47,308 nucleotides of DNA from Deinococcus hopiensis KR-140 (GCA_943327755.2 CALPYF020000030.1:1-47308), one strand, 5' to 3'. Shown: positions 25,114-35,052, counted from the stretch's first letter. Numbers and translations: made by a program. The notes: generated from the letters alone by a model not told the origin.

Positions 25114-25142
25114 TAGACAATATCAAACGAAAAGCCTGATAT
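25114..25142 (+). promoter_or_regulatory. lysW-lysX promoter with overlapping inverted repeats
   Basis: TAGACA (25114-25119), a 17-base spacer, and TGATAT (25137-25142) make a good vegetative promoter just after the zinc-ribbon stop. The -10 is overlapped by two inverted repeats: TATCA/TGATA (25121-25125 and 25137-25141) and AAACGA/TCGTTT (25125-25130 and 25142-25147). TCAAACG occurs at 25123 and again at 25154. These could be operator sites for a regulator of lysine synthesis. Confidence 0.7.
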
Positions 25143-25172
25143 CGTTTAGCCTGTCAAACGCAAGGAGTGATT

Positions 25173-25346
25173 ATGGCTACCGTTCAATTTGAAAATCCCG
25201 ATACCGGCGCGACCATCGAACTGACCAACCCCGAACTGGGCGAACTCGTCATTGACGACGAGACCGGTGTGGAATACGAGGTCGTCTCCATCGACCCGCC
25301 CCGCCTCGAAGCCGCCCCGCAGGAAGCGGAGGACTGGGGCGAGTAA
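25173..25346 (+). CDS. lysW: LysW amino-group carrier protein, cysteine-free
   Basis: A 57-residue acidic carrier ending in EAEDWGE, the tail whose last glutamate accepts 2-aminoadipate through an isopeptide bond. The core NPELGELV...DP.RLE.AP matches LysW closely. All four zinc cysteines of Thermus LysW (as I recall its sequence: CPECG and CEDCG) are replaced here: the corresponding positions read NPDTG (8-12) and DDETG (28-32). The fold must therefore hold without zinc. The ATG at 25173 has AAGGAG 5 bases upstream and a clear promoter before it (25114-25142). LysX follows 83 bases later. The reading frame is too short to show up among long open frames but the tail motif makes it secure. Confidence 0.93.
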   Translation: MATVQFENPDTGATIELTNPELGELVIDDETGVEYEVVSIDPPRLEAAPQEAEDWGE

Positions 25347-25358
25347 AGCGGAATACGT

Positions 25359-25404
25359 GGGCGGTCAGGCGTCACGGCACAGTGCTGCCTGCGTCTGACC
25401 GCCC
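25359..25404 (+). other. lysW-lysX intercistronic hairpin
   Basis: GGGCGGTCAG (25359-25368) pairs with CTGACCGCCC (25395-25404), with a small inner GCAC/GTGC stem. No T-run. It may slow degradation of lysW mRNA or reduce read-through so that carrier exceeds ligase. Confidence 0.55.
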
Positions 25405-25429
25405 GCCCGCTTTCCCCCAGGAGATCAGC

Positions 25430-26293
25430 ATGGCCGACCTCGCCGTCCTGTACGACCGCATCCGCCCCGACGAGAAGATGCTCTTCGAGGCCCTCGACGA
25501 CCTCGGCGTTCCCTACGACAAGGTCTACACCCCCCAGCTGAAGGTCACCTTCGACGAGCAGGGCCGCGCGGGCGTGCCCTGGAAGGTCGCCATCGAACGC
25601 TGCGTCAGCCAGAGCCGCGGCCACGGCGTGACGCGCGCGCTGGAAGGCTTCGGGGTGAAGGTCATCAACCCCGCGCACGTCATCGAACTGTGCGGCGACA
25701 AGCTCGCCACGAACGCCGCCCTGCACGCCCACGGCCTCCCCACCCCCCGCACCGGCGTGGCCTTCGACGGCGACACCGCCCTGACCCTCATCGAGGACAT
25801 GGGGTACCCGGTCGTCCTGAAACCCACCGTGGGTTCCTGGGGCCGCATGGTCAGCCGCCTGAACGACCGCGCCGCCGCCGAGGCCGTCATCGAGCACAAG
25901 GAAGTCCTGGGGGGCCCGCAGCACGGGATCTTCTACGTGCAGGAACTCATCAACAAGCCCGGACGGGACATCCGCGCGTTCGTGGTCGGCGGCACGTGCA
26001 TCGGCGCGATCTACCGCACCAGCGAACACTGGATCACGAACACGGCGCGCGGCGCGAAGGCCAGCAACTGCCCCGTCACGCCCGAGATCGCCGACCTTGC
26101 CCAGAAGGCTGCCGCCGCCGTGCAGGGGCAGATCGTCGCCATCGACCTCGTCGAGGACCCTGGCGCGCAGAACGAATGGGGCGGCCTGAAGATCATCGAG
26201 ATCAACCACACCATGGAGTTCAAGAACTCGGTCGCCACCACCGGCGTGAACATTCCGCGCCTGATGGGCGAGTACGCGATCAGCCTGCTGTAA
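25430..26293 (+). CDS. lysX: LysW-aminoadipate ligase
   Basis: A 287-residue ATP-grasp ligase that attaches 2-aminoadipate through its amino group to the C-terminal glutamate of LysW, protecting it for the next steps. What is seen: an N-terminal pre-ATP-grasp domain (LAVLYDRIRPDEKMLFEAL), CGDKLATNAALHAHGLPTP, the ATP-binding YPVVLKPTVGSWGRMVSRL, QELINKPGRDIRAFVVGG, and metal-binding KIIEINHTMEFKNSV near the C terminus. The T...SWGRMV and NHTMEFKNSV runs are LysX/ArgX hallmarks. Start ATG 25430 follows AGGAG by 6 bases. The neighbour LysW confirms the assignment. The remaining pathway genes (lysZ, lysY, lysJ, lysK) are not in this window. Confidence 0.94.
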   Translation: MADLAVLYDRIRPDEKMLFEALDDLGVPYDKVYTPQLKVTFDEQGRAGVPWKVAIERCVSQSRGHGVTRALEGFGVKVINPAHVIELCGDKLATNAALHAHGLPTPRTGVAFDGDTALTLIEDMGYPVVLKPTVGSWGRMVSRLNDRAAAEAVIEHKEVLGGPQHGIFYVQELINKPGRDIRAFVVGGTCIGAIYRTSEHWITNTARGAKASNCPVTPEIADLAQKAAAAVQGQIVAIDLVEDPGAQNEWGGLKIIEINHTMEFKNSVATTGVNIPRLMGEYAISLL

Positions 26294-26320
26294 CGGCAAA
26301 CGCCGGAACAGGCCAACAGT

Positions 26321-26351
26321 GGAGGCCCGGTGTTCAATGCACCGGGCCTCC
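26321..26351. terminator. terminator between lysX and CBS gene
   Basis: Perfect 12-bp stem GGAGGCCCGGTG (26321-26332) with its complement at 26340-26351, loop 7 bases, between two convergent stops. Confidence 0.75.
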
Positions 26352-26364
26352 CTCTGTCCTGTGT

Positions 26365-26991
<627 letters not shown>

Positions 26992-26997
26992 GACCGC

Positions 26998-27003
26998 AGT
27001 GTA
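26998..27003 (-). promoter_or_regulatory. -10 element of the CBS-ACT gene
   Basis: TACACT (27003-26998, minus strand) precedes the ATG at 26991 by 6 bases. Confidence 0.5.
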
Positions 27004-27135
27004 CCCAGCCCGGGCGCGCGGGGGCGGCCAGAACGTCCCGCCCTGACGGATGACACCAGACGGATGGGAAGCGCATGTGACGCGCGTCAGGTGCCCTTCA
27101 TTCGGCTCAGAATGCCGCATGCTACGTTTCCAGGC

Positions 27136-27624
27136 ATGAAGATCAGCGCGAAACTCGTGGCCCCCGTGGCCCTCGCCGCCGCATTCGGCCTCGGCATGGT
27201 CGCCCCCCACGCGCAGACCACCCCCCAGAAGGTCGCTTTCGTGGACGTCAGCAAACTCCTGGCCGCCCACCCCAACGACAAGAGCATCAAGGACATCCAG
27301 GCGAAGGCTGACGCGGAACTCGGTGCCCTCGACAAGCAGATCAAGGCGATCGATGCCAAGGGTGCCAACGCCACAGCCGCCGAAAAGCAGACCCGCGAGC
27401 AACTCGTCAAGACCATCCAGGCCAAGGCTGCGGACTACGACAAGCAGATCGACCCCAAGATCACCGAGATCGAGCAGGCCGTCGACAAAGCGGTCAGCGC
27501 GGTCGCCAAGAGCAACGGGTACGGCGTCGTCATGGACAAGAACGTGGCTGCCAAGAGTGGCCTCGTGATCTATGCCGACGACAGCACCGACCTGACGGCC
27601 GCTGTCGCCAAGAACATCAAATAA
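27136..27624 (+). CDS. Skp/OmpH-family periplasmic chaperone (copy 1)
   Basis: A 162-residue exported protein with a signal peptide (MKISAKL, hydrophobic core to about 25, AHA-QTT cleavage region), then VAFVDVSKLLAAHPNDKSIKDIQAKADAE, a long coiled coil (about 45-110) rich in Lys/Ala/Gln, and an end with SNGYGVVMDKNVAAKSGLVIYADDSTDLT. That is the OmpH/Skp layout: two beta strands around a helical hairpin. Skp holds unfolded outer-membrane proteins in the periplasm, and Deinococcus has an outer envelope layer. TACGTT lies 7 bases before the ATG, so it is probably leaderless. A second paralogue follows. Confidence 0.88.
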   Translation: MKISAKLVAPVALAAAFGLGMVAPHAQTTPQKVAFVDVSKLLAAHPNDKSIKDIQAKADAELGALDKQIKAIDAKGANATAAEKQTREQLVKTIQAKAADYDKQIDPKITEIEQAVDKAVSAVAKSNGYGVVMDKNVAAKSGLVIYADDSTDLTAAVAKNIK

Positions 27625-27630
27625 CCACAG

Positions 27631-27681
27631 GGAATGCGCTGACTGCCTCGCGCCCCAGGGGCCCGGCAGTCAGCGCATTCC
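27631..27681 (+). terminator. long perfect hairpin between OmpH paralogues
   Basis: GGAATGCGCTGACTGCC (27631-27647) is perfectly complementary to 27665-27681, a 17-bp stem with a 17-base loop. It ends 11 bases before the AGGAGG of the second gene. It may terminate most transcripts after the first gene or protect its 3' end. There is no T-run. Confidence 0.6.
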
Positions 27682-27703
27682 GTTGACCACATAGGAGGTT
27701 CCC

Positions 27704-28171
27704 ATGAACCGATTCCTGATCATCGCTCCGCTGGCCCTGCTGGCGACCGTCCCACACGCGCAGCAAACCAAGAGTCGCGTTGGTGTCGTCAACGTTCAGG
27801 CCGTCATCAAGAACATGAGCGGCAGCAAGACATACCTGGATCTGAACGCCAAATCCGCTTCTGACCTCAAGACCCGCCAGGCTACCCTTCAGATCCTGGC
27901 CACCAAGGCAGCCCGGGGAAACGCCGCTGACAAGGCCGCGCTGACCAAGGCGCAGCAGGACTACGCCAAGGTGCGTGACGGCTACCTCAAGCAGATCGAC
28001 ACGGCGTTCAAGCCCCTGGCCGCCAAGGTCAACGCCGCTGTGGCCAAGGTTGCCAAAGCCAACGGTTATAGCATCGTCATGGACGCGAACGTGGCCAATG
28101 AATCCAACCTGATCGTACATGCCAATCCCTCGGTTGACCTCACCCAGGCTGTCCAGAAAGAAGTGAAGTAA
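27704..28171 (+). CDS. Skp/OmpH-family periplasmic chaperone (copy 2)
   Basis: A 155-residue exported protein of the same family as the previous gene: signal peptide (MNRFLIIAPLALLATVPHAQQ), VGVVNVQAVIKNMSGSKTYLD, a coiled-coil middle and the C-terminal ANGYSIVMDANVANESNLIVHANPSVDLTQAV. It is clearly a diverged tandem copy. It has a strong AGGAGG site 5 bases before the ATG, unlike the leaderless first copy, so their translation is set differently. Together they may form mixed trimers, since Skp works as a trimer, but this is inferred only. Confidence 0.87.
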   Translation: MNRFLIIAPLALLATVPHAQQTKSRVGVVNVQAVIKNMSGSKTYLDLNAKSASDLKTRQATLQILATKAARGNAADKAALTKAQQDYAKVRDGYLKQIDTAFKPLAAKVNAAVAKVAKANGYSIVMDANVANESNLIVHANPSVDLTQAVQKEVK

Positions 28172-28285
28172 CGCGTCCCGCCAGGGTCTACTCCCGTGCA
28201 AATGGAGCGTGACCTGCGATCTGTCTCGGTCGAGGTGTGTGCTGCCTGGAAGTGGACGTGCATGGCTGGTCTGCCATTGTTCAAG

Positions 28286-28320
28286 AAGAAAGCCCCTGGG
28301 TCAGACCCGGGGGCTTTCTT
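28286..28320. terminator. bidirectional intrinsic terminator
   Basis: AAGAAAGCCCC (28286-28296) pairs with GGGGCTTTCTT (28310-28320), and the inner GGGT/ACCC continues the stem to a three-base CAG loop, with one T-G pair. An A-rich 5' side and T-rich 3' side make it work both ways, between the OmpH gene and the convergent stress-protein gene. The stretch 28172-28285 shows nothing else. Confidence 0.8.
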
Positions 28321-28337
28321 CCATACCGACGTTTCGT

Positions 28338-28844
28338 TCAGAGGTTGACGGTCTCGTTTTCACCCATGTGGGGTTGCTCGCCTTTGATGAGTCCCTTGGC
28401 GAGGCCGATCAGGCTGCGGACCTTCCCGTCGCTTTCCCAGTATTCCGCACCTCCGGCCGAGACGTGGATGAGCTGGATGTTCGGATCTTCCTTGCCCTGC
28501 GGGAAGTACGCCTTGTAGAAGTCGCTCCACAGTTCGTCCAGTTTGGTGCGGTCGTCGACCAGCTGAGCGGTACCGTTCACGCTCACGTAGACGCCCTTGT
28601 CCGGCCGGGCGTAACTGACGTTGACCTGGGGGCGGGCGCGCATGTCTGCCACCTGGGCCGTGTCCTTACCACCGATGAACCAGATGTCACCGTCGAACTC
28701 GACGTCCTGTGTCGTCATCGGGTGGGCGTGCAGGTGGCCAGCTTCAGTCTGGACCGTGAGCATGGCGAACTTCACGCCCTTGATAAGTTCTGCGATCTTC
28801 TGCACTGCGGCCGTGGCGGTCTGATCCGTCGTGGATTGCGTCAT
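28338..28844 (-). CDS. pyridoxamine-phosphate-oxidase-fold protein (general stress 26 type)
   Basis: A 168-residue protein of the FMN-binding split-barrel family. What is seen: KIAELIKGVKFAMLTV, HLHAHPMTTQDVEFDGDIWFIGGKDT, VNVSYARPDKGVYVSVNGTAQLVDD, and LWSDFYKAYFPQGKEDPNIQLIHV, typical of general stress protein 26-like members. They bind flavin or a related cofactor and often respond to stress; the reaction is unknown. Start ATG 28844 has GAGG about 8 bases upstream; the longer in-frame start at 28919 has none. The stretch 28845-28980 upstream shows no gene. Confidence 0.88.
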   Translation of the reverse strand: MTQSTTDQTATAAVQKIAELIKGVKFAMLTVQTEAGHLHAHPMTTQDVEFDGDIWFIGGKDTAQVADMRARPQVNVSYARPDKGVYVSVNGTAQLVDDRTKLDELWSDFYKAYFPQGKEDPNIQLIHVSAGGAEYWESDGKVRSLIGLAKGLIKGEQPHMGENETVNL

Positions 28845-28980
28845 GCGCGGAGCCTCGCACGCACCTGATCGGCTGAATGCAGCCGGTCGCACCGTGTGAA
28901 CGGCGCGCGAAGCTCTCATGAATGGACCCTCACCGGGTCAGGCCTCGCCGCTTGCAGGCCGTGCCCGTCACCGGGAGATG

Positions 28981-29655
28981 TCAATTGGACGGGGTTGCGG
29001 CAGTGCGGGTCAGCTGCTGCGCAACCCGTTCCGAAACCCCTGCAAACAGCAGGGTATTGAGGGGCTCACCCAGGGCGCCGATGGGCAGATGGGCGCCCCA
29101 CGCCGCGTCCAGAGGTACAGCGGGCGGTAGCCCCACCGCCCGCTGCAGGGCGTTCTGGTAGGTCGAGCAGTCGAATGCGTCCAGTGTGCCGTTCAGGAGG
29201 TACGGGGCGTCCCTCAGGCGCTCCACAGCGGCGCGCAGGGCCGGAAGATGGCGTTCGCGGACCCCTGCATCCAGCACCAGGATCAGGTCACGCCTCAGCA
29301 GACTGTCCAGTGGCAGCAGTGCGGCGCCCCGTCCGAACAGTCCGGGTTCTTCGGTCACGGTGGTGGCGGTGAACTTCCGGGTCAGGTGACTGCAGGGGCC
29401 CCACATCGCCTGCGCGTATTCGCAGGCGACGATCAGGCTGCCGACCGGCGCGCGGTTCAGGGCCTCACGCAGCGGCAGGACCCGGCCGGCAGGAAGCTCC
29501 GCGTCATGCAGCAGGCGTTCGGGTGTCCAGAACTGATCCTGGACGATCCGCAGCCGGGTCAGGTCCGGGCCGGTGGGGGCCGGCATGCAGCTCCCTAACA
29601 GGCTGACCAGCAGCCCGGCGAGGCACAGGGTCGACCAGACGGAGCGGCGGTTCAC
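28981..29655 (-). CDS. lipoprotein with permuted papain-like (YiiX-type) fold
   Basis: A 224-residue lipoprotein: a signal peptide with lipobox LGSC (cysteine about residue 23). The mature part has PVGSLIVACEYAQAMWGPCSHLTRKF, with a His in SHL near 91, and later NGTLDAFDCSTYQNALQRAVGL, with a Cys near 160. Histidine before cysteine is the permuted order of the YiiX/YebB-like branch of the NlpC/P60 superfamily, whose members cut amide bonds in peptidoglycan or lipids. The assignment is by this pattern only. The gene starts with GTG at 29655, 6 bases after CAGACT, and lies 26 bases after the ClC gene on the same strand. Confidence 0.65.
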   Translation of the reverse strand: MNRRSVWSTLCLAGLLVSLLGSCMPAPTGPDLTRLRIVQDQFWTPERLLHDAELPAGRVLPLREALNRAPVGSLIVACEYAQAMWGPCSHLTRKFTATTVTEEPGLFGRGAALLPLDSLLRRDLILVLDAGVRERHLPALRAAVERLRDAPYLLNGTLDAFDCSTYQNALQRAVGLPPAVPLDAAWGAHLPIGALGEPLNTLLFAGVSERVAQQLTRTAATPSN

Positions 29656-29681
29656 TCCAGCAGTCTGCCACGCCCGGTGGT

Positions 29682-31328
<1,647 letters not shown>

Positions 31329-31336
31329 TGCCGCCC

Positions 31337-31342
31337 ATGCTA
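31337..31342 (-). promoter_or_regulatory. -10 element of the ClC gene
   Basis: TAGCAT (31342-31337, minus strand) stands 8 bases before the ATG at 31328. Confidence 0.45.
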
Positions 31343-31486
31343 GAGCAGTTGCCGGCTCAGCGCCACCGCCGCCCCAGTGAATACGTCATTTTTTTCTGCG
31401 TGCAGTCGCGTGAATTCATGGTCATCCCCGGCCGGGCGTCGGGTGTGCGGCGTGCAGATGAAGAGGGCTTAAAGTCAGGCCGGGTC

Positions 31487-31514
31487 TTCACAAATCGCGC
31501 GCCACGCGTAAGAT
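31487..31514 (+). promoter_or_regulatory. sodA promoter
   Basis: TTCACA (31487-31492), a 16-base spacer and TAAGAT (31509-31514) precede sodA by about 70 bases. The stretch 31343-31486 between ClC and sodA has one T-rich patch (TTTTTTT near 31391) and nothing else certain. Confidence 0.6.
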
Positions 31515-31587
31515 ACGTGCCGGTACTCCGGTGACGGGGCGCGGCGCGGCGCCGCGATGTCCCGCCCGGCCTGAAAGGAGCTTCACC

Positions 31588-32211
31588 ATGGCCTACGAAC
31601 TGCCCACGCTGCCCTACGCCTACGACGCCCTCGAGCCCCACATCGACGCGCGCACCATGGAGATCCACCACACCAAGCACCACCAGACGTACGTGGACAA
31701 CGCGAACAAGGCGCTTGAAGGCACCGAGTTCGCCAGTCTGCCGGTCGAGGACCTGATCCAGAAACTCGATCAGGTGCCCGCCGACAAGAAGAACGCGCTG
31801 CGCAACAACGCCGGCGGCCACGCCAACCACAGCCTGTTCTGGCAGGTCATGGGTCCCCAGGGCAGCGGTCAGCCCAGCGGTGAACTGGCCGACGCGATCA
31901 ACGCGGCCTTCGGCTCCTTCGACGCGTTCAAGGAGAAGTTCGAGGACGCCGCCAAGACTCGCTTCGGCAGCGGCTGGGCGTGGCTGGTCGTCAAAGGCGG
32001 TCAGCTGGCCGTCGTGAGCACCGCCAACCAGGACAACCCCCTGATGGGTGAGGCGGTCGCAGGCGTCAGCGGCACGCCGATCCTCGGGGTGGACGTGTGG
32101 GAGCACGCGTACTACCTGAACTACCAGAACAAGCGCCCGGACTACCTGAAGGCATTCTGGAACGTCGTGAACTGGGACGAGGTCGCGCGCCGCTACGCCG
32201 CCGCCAAGTAA
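31588..32211 (+). CDS. sodA: manganese superoxide dismutase
   Basis: A 207-residue Fe/Mn superoxide dismutase. The metal ligands are in MEIHHTKHHQTYVD (His27), GGHANHSLFW (His) and DVWEHAYYLNY (Asp and His), and GGHANHSLFWQVM is like the Mn-preferring group. It disproportionates superoxide to oxygen and hydrogen peroxide in the cytoplasm and matters for oxidative-stress survival. AAGGAG ends 7 bases before the ATG and a clear promoter precedes it, so unlike many neighbours this mRNA has a leader of about 70 bases, and strong translation is expected. A terminator follows directly. Confidence 0.97.
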   Translation: MAYELPTLPYAYDALEPHIDARTMEIHHTKHHQTYVDNANKALEGTEFASLPVEDLIQKLDQVPADKKNALRNNAGGHANHSLFWQVMGPQGSGQPSGELADAINAAFGSFDAFKEKFEDAAKTRFGSGWAWLVVKGGQLAVVSTANQDNPLMGEAVAGVSGTPILGVDVWEHAYYLNYQNKRPDYLKAFWNVVNWDEVARRYAAAK

Positions 32212-32222
32212 CCCACTGAAAC

Positions 32223-32252
32223 GAAGCGCGCCCCGGTGATGGGGCGCGCTTC
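32223..32252. terminator. sodA-asnS bidirectional terminator
   Basis: GAAGCGCGCCCC (32223-32234) is perfectly complementary to GGGGCGCGCTTC (32241-32252), loop GGTGAT, between two convergent stops. Confidence 0.75.
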
Positions 32253-32264
32253 ACTGTCGGTTCC

Positions 32265-33608
32265 TCAGGGGCGCATGCGCGTCAGCATACGCGGGAAGGG
32301 AATCGCCTCGCGGATGTGGTCGATGCCCGTGATCCAGGCGATCACGCGTTCCAGACCCATCCCGAAGCCCGCGTGCGGCATGCTGCCGGTCCTGCGCAGG
32401 TCCAGGTACCACTCGAAGGCCTCCAGCGGCAGACCCTCGTGCTCGATGCGGGACTTCAGCAGGTCGTAGTCGTGGATGCGTTCGCTGCCGCCGATGATCT
32501 CGCCGTAGCCTTCGGGCGCGATCATGTCGTCGCACAGCGCCACACGGGGGTCCTGCGGGTCGGGCTGCATGTAGAACGCCTTGATGGCCGCCGGATACCG
32601 CTCGATGATCACGGGACGGTCGAAGTGGTGGCCGAGGATCGTCTCGTGCGGGGCGCCCAGGTCGTCGCCCCACTCGACGGGCTGCACGTCCTCCTGCACG
32701 TTGGCGGGCAGGTCGCGGTCCTCGATGTGCTGGCGGATGATGTCCAGCGCGTCGGTGTACGTCACGCGCGGGTAGTTGCCTTCCGCGGCGCCGGCCAGCT
32801 TGCTCTGGTCGCGCCCGAGGATCTTCAGTTCCTCCTGGCATTCGTCCAGCACGCGGCGCACCAGGAAGCTCACGAAGCGCTCCTGCAGGGCCATGTTCTC
32901 CGTGTGGTTGCTGGGGACGACCTCGGGTTCGATCATCCAGAATTCCAGCAGGTGACGGCGGGTCTTGCTCTTCTCGGCGCGGAACGTCGGGCCGAAGGTG
33001 TACACCTTGCCGAACGCGAACGCGCCCGCCTCGGCGTGCAGCTGCCCCGTCTGGGACAGGTACGCCTTGTCCTCGCCGAACAGGTCGATCTCGAACAGTT
33101 CGGTGGTGCCCTCTGCGGCGTTCGGGGTGAAGAACGGCGCGTCGAAGCGGATGAAGCCCTCGCCGTGGAAGAAGTCCACCACGGCGCGCTGCACGCTGTC
33201 GCGCACGCGCATGATCGCCCAGGGGCGGCGGTGGCGCAGCCACACGTGCCGGTGGTCCATCAGGAACTCGATGCCGTGCTCCTTGGGCGTGATGGGGTAC
33301 TCGCCGTGGTTCTCGCTGATCACGGTCAGGTCCCGCAGGCTGAGTTCCACGCCGCCCGGGGCGCGCTCGTCGGCGCGGACCTCACCGGTCACGGTGACGG
33401 CCTGCTCCTGCGTGAGGCGCTTGGCCTGCTCGAACACCTCCTCGGGCACGTCGGTCTTGAAGACGGTGGCCTGCACGAAGCCGCTGCCGTCGCGGAGCTT
33501 CAGGAACTGGATCTTGCCCTTGCCGCTCTTGTCCTGCAGCCAGGCGTGAACGGTGACGGTCTGCCCCACGTGCTGCGCGAGGTCATGAATGCTGGAATGA
33601 ACGCTCAT
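32265..33608 (-). CDS. asnS: asparagine-tRNA ligase
   Basis: A 447-residue class II aminoacyl-tRNA synthetase. The N-terminal OB fold (about 17-105: VTVHAWLQDKSGKGKIQFLKLRDG) binds the anticodon. The catalytic domain has motif 2 (TFGPTFRAEKSKTRRHLLEFWMIEPE) and motif 3 (HAGFGMGLERVIAWITG). The QTGQLHAE and RPVIIERYPAAIKAFYM stretches are of the Asn/Asp group, and the Asn-type reading is from overall pattern and length. It charges tRNA-Asn directly. The ATG lies 8 bases after TATACT, so it is probably leaderless. Confidence 0.93.
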   Translation of the reverse strand: MSVHSSIHDLAQHVGQTVTVHAWLQDKSGKGKIQFLKLRDGSGFVQATVFKTDVPEEVFEQAKRLTQEQAVTVTGEVRADERAPGGVELSLRDLTVISENHGEYPITPKEHGIEFLMDHRHVWLRHRRPWAIMRVRDSVQRAVVDFFHGEGFIRFDAPFFTPNAAEGTTELFEIDLFGEDKAYLSQTGQLHAEAGAFAFGKVYTFGPTFRAEKSKTRRHLLEFWMIEPEVVPSNHTENMALQERFVSFLVRRVLDECQEELKILGRDQSKLAGAAEGNYPRVTYTDALDIIRQHIEDRDLPANVQEDVQPVEWGDDLGAPHETILGHHFDRPVIIERYPAAIKAFYMQPDPQDPRVALCDDMIAPEGYGEIIGGSERIHDYDLLKSRIEHEGLPLEAFEWYLDLRRTGSMPHAGFGMGLERVIAWITGIDHIREAIPFPRMLTRMRP

Positions 33609-33616
33609 CGCGGCTC

Positions 33617-33622
33617 AGTATA
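33617..33622 (-). promoter_or_regulatory. -10 element of asnS
   Basis: TATACT (33622-33617, minus strand) lies 8 bases before the ATG at 33608. Confidence 0.55.
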
Positions 33623-33671
33623 GGCAGCGCGCGCCCCGGACGCCCGGGACGGACGCGGCCCGCCCACCCCG

Positions 33672-33677
33672 TACACT
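33672..33677 (+). promoter_or_regulatory. -10 element of the CNNM/CorC gene
   Basis: TACACT (33672-33677) stands 6 bases before the GTG start at 33684, with no Shine-Dalgarno sequence. Confidence 0.5.
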
Positions 33678-33683
33678 GGCCGG

Positions 33684-34961
33684 GTGGGTCAACCGCTTCT
33701 GGAATTCGGCATCCTTGTGGTACTGCTGATCATCAACGGCTTCTTCTCCGGCTCCGAGCTGGGGGTGGTGTCTGCCCGCCGCTCCCGGCTGCAGGCGCAG
33801 GCGAACGCCGGCCACCGGGGCGCGCGCCGCGCCGTGGAACTCGCGGAGAACCCCGGCGCGTTCCTGGCGACCGTGCAGATCGGCATCACCCTGATCGGCA
33901 CCGTCAGCGCCGTGTTCGCCGGGGGGAGCCTCACGCGGTACCTGGAGGCGGCGCTGACCCCGGCACTGGGGGATCTGGCGCCCAGCGCCGCGTCGGTCGG
34001 CGTGGTGCTGCTGGTCACGTTCCTGTCGCTGGTGCTGGGCGAACTGGCCCCGAAGAACATCGCGCTGCGCAACCCGGAAGCGCTCGCGATGCGGGTCGCG
34101 CCGTTCTTCGCAGGGCTGGCGCGCGTCGCGAAACCCGTCGTGTGGCTGCTGGAAGTCACCACGCGCGGGCTGCTGCGCCTGCTGGGCATGCGCGGCGAGA
34201 CGCAGGAACAGATCACCGAGGAGGACGTCAAGGCGCTGGTCATGCAGGCCTCGGAGAGCGGCAGCCTGGAAGCGGGCGAGCGGGAACGCATCGATCACGT
34301 GCTGCGCTTCAACGACCGCCGCGCCCGCGACCTCATGACGCCCCGCGCGGACGCCGTGACGCTGCGCGCCGACCTGCCGCTGGCCGACCTGATCGCATGC
34401 GTGCTGGCCACGCCGCACGACCGCTACCCCGTCACGGACGAGACCGGCGACGTGACCGGACAGGTGGCCGTGGCGGACCTGCTGCGCGCCGTGACCGAGG
34501 GCGGCAGCATCCTCGACCACGTGCAGAGCGTCGTGTTCGTTCCGGAAACCGCCTGGGCCGAGGACGTCCTGACCCGCCTGGCGGGCGAGGCCGGGCAGCG
34601 GCTGGCGATCGTCGTGGACGAGTACGGCGTGTTTACGGGCCTGCTGACCACCACCGATCTCCTGACCGAACTGGCAGGCGTGAACACCCCGGACGACGAG
34701 GGCCTGCTGGTCATGCGCGACGACGGGAGCTTCCTGGTGGACGGCGGCATGCCCATGCACGATCTGCGGGACCACCTGCCGCTGCCTGCGTTACCCCGCG
34801 AGGAGTTCAGCACGCTCGCCGGGTACGTGCTGGAGGTGCTGGGCGAGTTCCCCGCCGTGGGGGCCCGCGCCCGCCACGACGGCTGGGAACTGGAAGTGCT
34901 GGACCTTGACGGGCCGCGCATCGACCGGGTCCTGATTACCCCCCCGGGCCAGAGCGAATAG
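33684..34961 (+). CDS. CNNM/CorC-family protein (DUF21, CBS pair, CorC_HlyC)
   Basis: A 425-residue membrane protein. The DUF21 region covers about 5-185 with four hydrophobic segments (ILVVLLIINGFFSGSELGVVSARRSRL near the N terminus). The CBS pair covers about 205-325 (RDLMTPRADAVTL ... VDEYGVFTGLLTTTDLLTEL). The CorC_HlyC domain covers about 335-420 (FLVDGGMPMHDLRDHL ... GYVLEVLGEFPAVGARA). Such proteins are linked to magnesium or cobalt transport or control. It starts with GTG 6 bases after TACACT (33672-33677), a leaderless GTG. It is divergent from asnS. Confidence 0.9.
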   Translation: MGQPLLEFGILVVLLIINGFFSGSELGVVSARRSRLQAQANAGHRGARRAVELAENPGAFLATVQIGITLIGTVSAVFAGGSLTRYLEAALTPALGDLAPSAASVGVVLLVTFLSLVLGELAPKNIALRNPEALAMRVAPFFAGLARVAKPVVWLLEVTTRGLLRLLGMRGETQEQITEEDVKALVMQASESGSLEAGERERIDHVLRFNDRRARDLMTPRADAVTLRADLPLADLIACVLATPHDRYPVTDETGDVTGQVAVADLLRAVTEGGSILDHVQSVVFVPETAWAEDVLTRLAGEAGQRLAIVVDEYGVFTGLLTTTDLLTELAGVNTPDDEGLLVMRDDGSFLVDGGMPMHDLRDHLPLPALPREEFSTLAGYVLEVLGEFPAVGARARHDGWELEVLDLDGPRIDRVLITPPGQSE

Positions 34962-35052
34962 AGCGGCGTGATGTGGGCGTCTGCCGGGCTGTGCCTGTGC
35001 AGGGAGCCACACCATGCCGACGTACGGTGAGTGCATCAGGCCTGCGCAACGT

